The notes below the pieces were generated by a model. That model saw only the letters and a program-made list of their open reading frames with translations, was not told the origin of the DNA and made no database searches. From the NCBI RefSeq assembly GCF_003014535.1, contig NZ_PYGD01000007.1, positions 62,001 to 126,000 of the forward strand: a DNA stretch of 64,000 nucleotides, read 5' to 3'. This document shows, piece by piece, positions 62,286 through 64,000 of this stretch. This DNA comes from Taibaiella chishuiensis (GTDB lineage Bacteria > Bacteroidota > Bacteroidia > Chitinophagales > Chitinophagaceae). Both the position numbers and the translations under genes were made by a program. How positions within the stretch are numbered: position 1 is the first letter of the stretch; every line of letters begins with the position of its first letter.

Positions 62286-64000
62286 ATGGAACTGAGCAAA
62301 AATTACGTACCCCAGGCTACCGAGCAAAAGTGGTACGATTACTGGAATACCAAAGGATACTTTCATAGTGTACCCGACGAGCGCCCTGCCTATACAATTG
62401 TAATGCCTCCGCCCAATGTAACCGGTGTGCTGCACATGGGTCATGCGCTTAACAATACGGTCCAGGACATCCTGCTGCGCCGCGCCCGTATGCAGGGCTA
62501 TAATACCTGCTGGGTGCCGGGTACCGACCATGCCTCTATTGCTACCGAAGCCAAAGTCGTAAATATGCTGCGCGAAATGGGCATTGATAAAAATAAGCTC
62601 AGCCGCGAGGAGTTCCTGAAATATGCCTGGGAGTGGAAAGAGAAATATGGCGGCATCATCCTGCAGCAGCTCAAGAAACTGGGCTGTTCGCTCGACTGGG
62701 AACGCACGCACTTTACCATGGATGAAGGATACTACAAAGCCGTAATCAACGTGTTTGTAGACCTGTACCGCAAAGGCAATATTTACCGGGGTGTAAAAAT
62801 GATCAACTGGGATCCGCAGGCGCTTACCGCCCTCAGCGATGAAGAGGTGATCCATAAAGAAACCAATTCCAAACTGACTTATGTACGCTATCGCATCGAC
62901 AGCGATACGGAAGAATATATAACCATTGCCACCGTACGCCCCGAAACGATCCTGGGCGATACCGCGGTATGCGTTCACCCCGACGATGAACGTTATGCCC
63001 ACCTTAAAGGCAAATACTGCTTCGTGCCCCTGATCAACCGCCGCATCCCGATCATCTTCGACGATTATATCGACAAGGAATTCGGCACCGGCGCGCTGAA
63101 AGTAACACCGGCGCACGATATCAACGACTACAACCTGGGCCAGAAGCATAACCTGGAGGTAATCGATACGCTGAATGCCAACGGCACCCTCAGCGAAGCG
63201 GCACAGCTCTATATCGGCGAAGACCGTTTTGCCGTACGTAAAAAGATCGTGGAAGACCTGAAAACCTCCGGCAATTTTGTAAAACAGGAAGACTATACCA
63301 ACCAGGTAGGCGTTTCGGAAAGGACCAACGCGGTAATCGAACCGCGCCTGTCGATGCAATGGTGGTGCAATATGGACCGTATGGCCCAGCCCGCGCTGGA
63401 AGCGGTAATGAACGACGATATCCGGTTCTACCCCTCCAAGTTCAAAAACTTGTACCGCCACTGGATGAGCAATATCAAAGACTGGTGTATCAGCCGCCAG
63501 CTCTGGTGGGGACAGCGCATACCGGCCTGGTACGACAAACAGGGCAATATTTATGTAGCGCCCACCGAAGCCGAAGCGAAGGCAGCTTATAAAGCCGCCT
63601 TCCCCGATGGCGCCGACGAGCTGCGCCAGGAAGAAGATGTATTCGATACCTGGTTTTCGGCATGGCTGTGGCCGATGGAAGTATTCGACTGGGATAAAGA
63701 TCATAACAATAAAGAACTGGCTTATTATTACCCGACCAGCACACTGGTTACGGCTCCCGACATCATCTTCTTCTGGGTAGCCAGGATGATCATGTCCGGT
63801 TACGAATACCAGGGCAAACTGCCTTTCGAACAAGTATACTTTACCGGCCTGATCCGCGATAAACAAGGCCGGAAGATGAGTAAGCAATTGGGCAACTCGC
63901 CCGATTTGCTGCAGCTGATCGAAGACTACGGCGCCGATATCGTACGTTTCAGCGTATTGATCTCATCGCCTGCCGGTAACGATATCCTGTATGATGAATC
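62286..64000 (+). CDS. valS: valyl-tRNA synthetase (3' end outside the window)
   Basis: Open from ATG at 62286 to the window edge without a stop, 571 residues visible of about 870-880 expected. It attaches valine to tRNA-Val. Signatures: [16 protein letters not shown] (the HIGH motif as HMGH), [17 protein letters not shown], editing domain around [13 protein letters not shown] and [16 protein letters not shown], and [11 protein letters not shown] (the KMSKS motif with Gln in place of the last Ser) near the right edge. Rightward; the anticodon domain and coiled-coil tail lie outside. Confidence 0.96.
   Translation, partial: MELSKNYVPQATEQKWYDYWNTKGYFHSVPDERPAYTIVMPPPNVTGVLHMGHALNNTVQDILLRRARMQGYNTCWVPGTDHASIATEAKVVNMLREMGIDKNKLSREEFLKYAWEWKEKYGGIILQQLKKLGCSLDWERTHFTMDEGYYKAVINVFVDLYRKGNIYRGVKMINWDPQALTALSDEEVIHKETNSKLTYVRYRIDSDTEEYITIATVRPETILGDTAVCVHPDDERYAHLKGKYCFVPLINRRIPIIFDDYIDKEFGTGALKVTPAHDINDYNLGQKHNLEVIDTLNANGTLSEAAQLYIGEDRFAVRKKIVEDLKTSGNFVKQEDYTNQVGVSERTNAVIEPRLSMQWWCNMDRMAQPALEAVMNDDIRFYPSKFKNLYRHWMSNIKDWCISRQLWWGQRIPAWYDKQGNIYVAPTEAEAKAAYKAAFPDGADELRQEEDVFDTWFSAWLWPMEVFDWDKDHNNKELAYYYPTSTLVTAPDIIFFWVARMIMSGYEYQGKLPFEQVYFTGLIRDKQGRKMSKQLGNSPDLLQLIEDYGADIVRFSVLISSPAGNDILYDE

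Noticed and set aside
62280-63887. 535-residue open frame on the - strand
   Set aside because: Antisense to valS, whose HMGH and KMSKQ motifs are clear.

Overview
The window looks like chromosome of a Bacteroidota bacterium, most likely from the Chitinophagaceae or a related family (inferred from gene content, not from a marker search). Supporting signs are secreted proteins with type IX secretion (T9SS) C-terminal domains, several promoters of the Bacteroidota TTTG / TAnnTTTG type, grasp-with-spasm peptide-maturation genes, a large TonB-receptor-like outer-membrane protein, and moderate GC content. No rRNA, tRNA, CRISPR array or insertion sequence was recognised. The left edge cuts an unknown gene and the right edge cuts valS.

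Layout. 0-9 kb: an M20 amidohydrolase, two T9SS cargo proteins, an outer-membrane barrel, a family 2 glycosyltransferase and two methyltransferases. 9-12.6 kb: a leftward operon rfbF-rfbG-miaE-kdsA (CDP-sugar, tRNA hydroxylation, Kdo). 12.7-15.4 kb: an EnvC-like cell-division factor with a dead peptidase domain, and an aquaporin. 15.5-23.9 kb: an accessory island with a one-polypeptide kinase/receiver/LuxR regulator, a direct-repeat candidate operator, a long structured leader, a 66-residue GG-leader peptide, two paralogous secreted proteins (one frameshifted), an ATP-grasp maturase (GwsG), a 75-residue mini-protein and a SPASM maturase (GwsS). This is a grasp-with-spasm RiPP locus and the most interesting system here. 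23.9-36.9 kb: a large leftward tellurium/stress (Ter) supercluster with three TerD proteins, a phosphoribosyltransferase-like protein, a HAD phosphatase, TelA, an unknown protein, three von Willebrand A proteins, an AIM24 protein, a PP2C phosphatase, a protein kinase and TerC. 37.8-43.8 kb: two ribosomal-protein operons (rplM-rpsI-rpsB and rplK-rplA-rplJ-rplL) around a fatty-acid desaturase. 44-47.5 kb: a rightward group with an SDR, a second ATP-grasp protein and two secreted unknowns. 47.6-57.7 kb: clpC, a STAS protein, rnz, a TonB-like barrel and gcvP. 58.3-64 kb: an AlgJ/AlgI-like O-acetylation pair, small secreted proteins and valS.

How the parts work together. In the RiPP island the LuxR regulator probably acts on repeats just upstream of the peptide promoter. 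The peptide would be made in excess because a strong hairpin follows its gene. GwsG would then form side-chain ester or amide links, with GwsS as partner. No exporter lies within the window. In the Ter cluster, TerY, PP2C and kinase form the recognised TerY-P signalling triad. The TerD, PRTase and HAD genes are translationally coupled, as in Ter-linked modules proposed to make a nucleotide-like metabolite.

Two intergenic regions, one inside the Ter operon and one between rnz and the TonB-like gene, share a mosaic of 7-bp tandem repeats and a 45-bp dispersed repeat. Coordinates come from reading the sequence. Family names come from motifs and general similarity, not from database searches.
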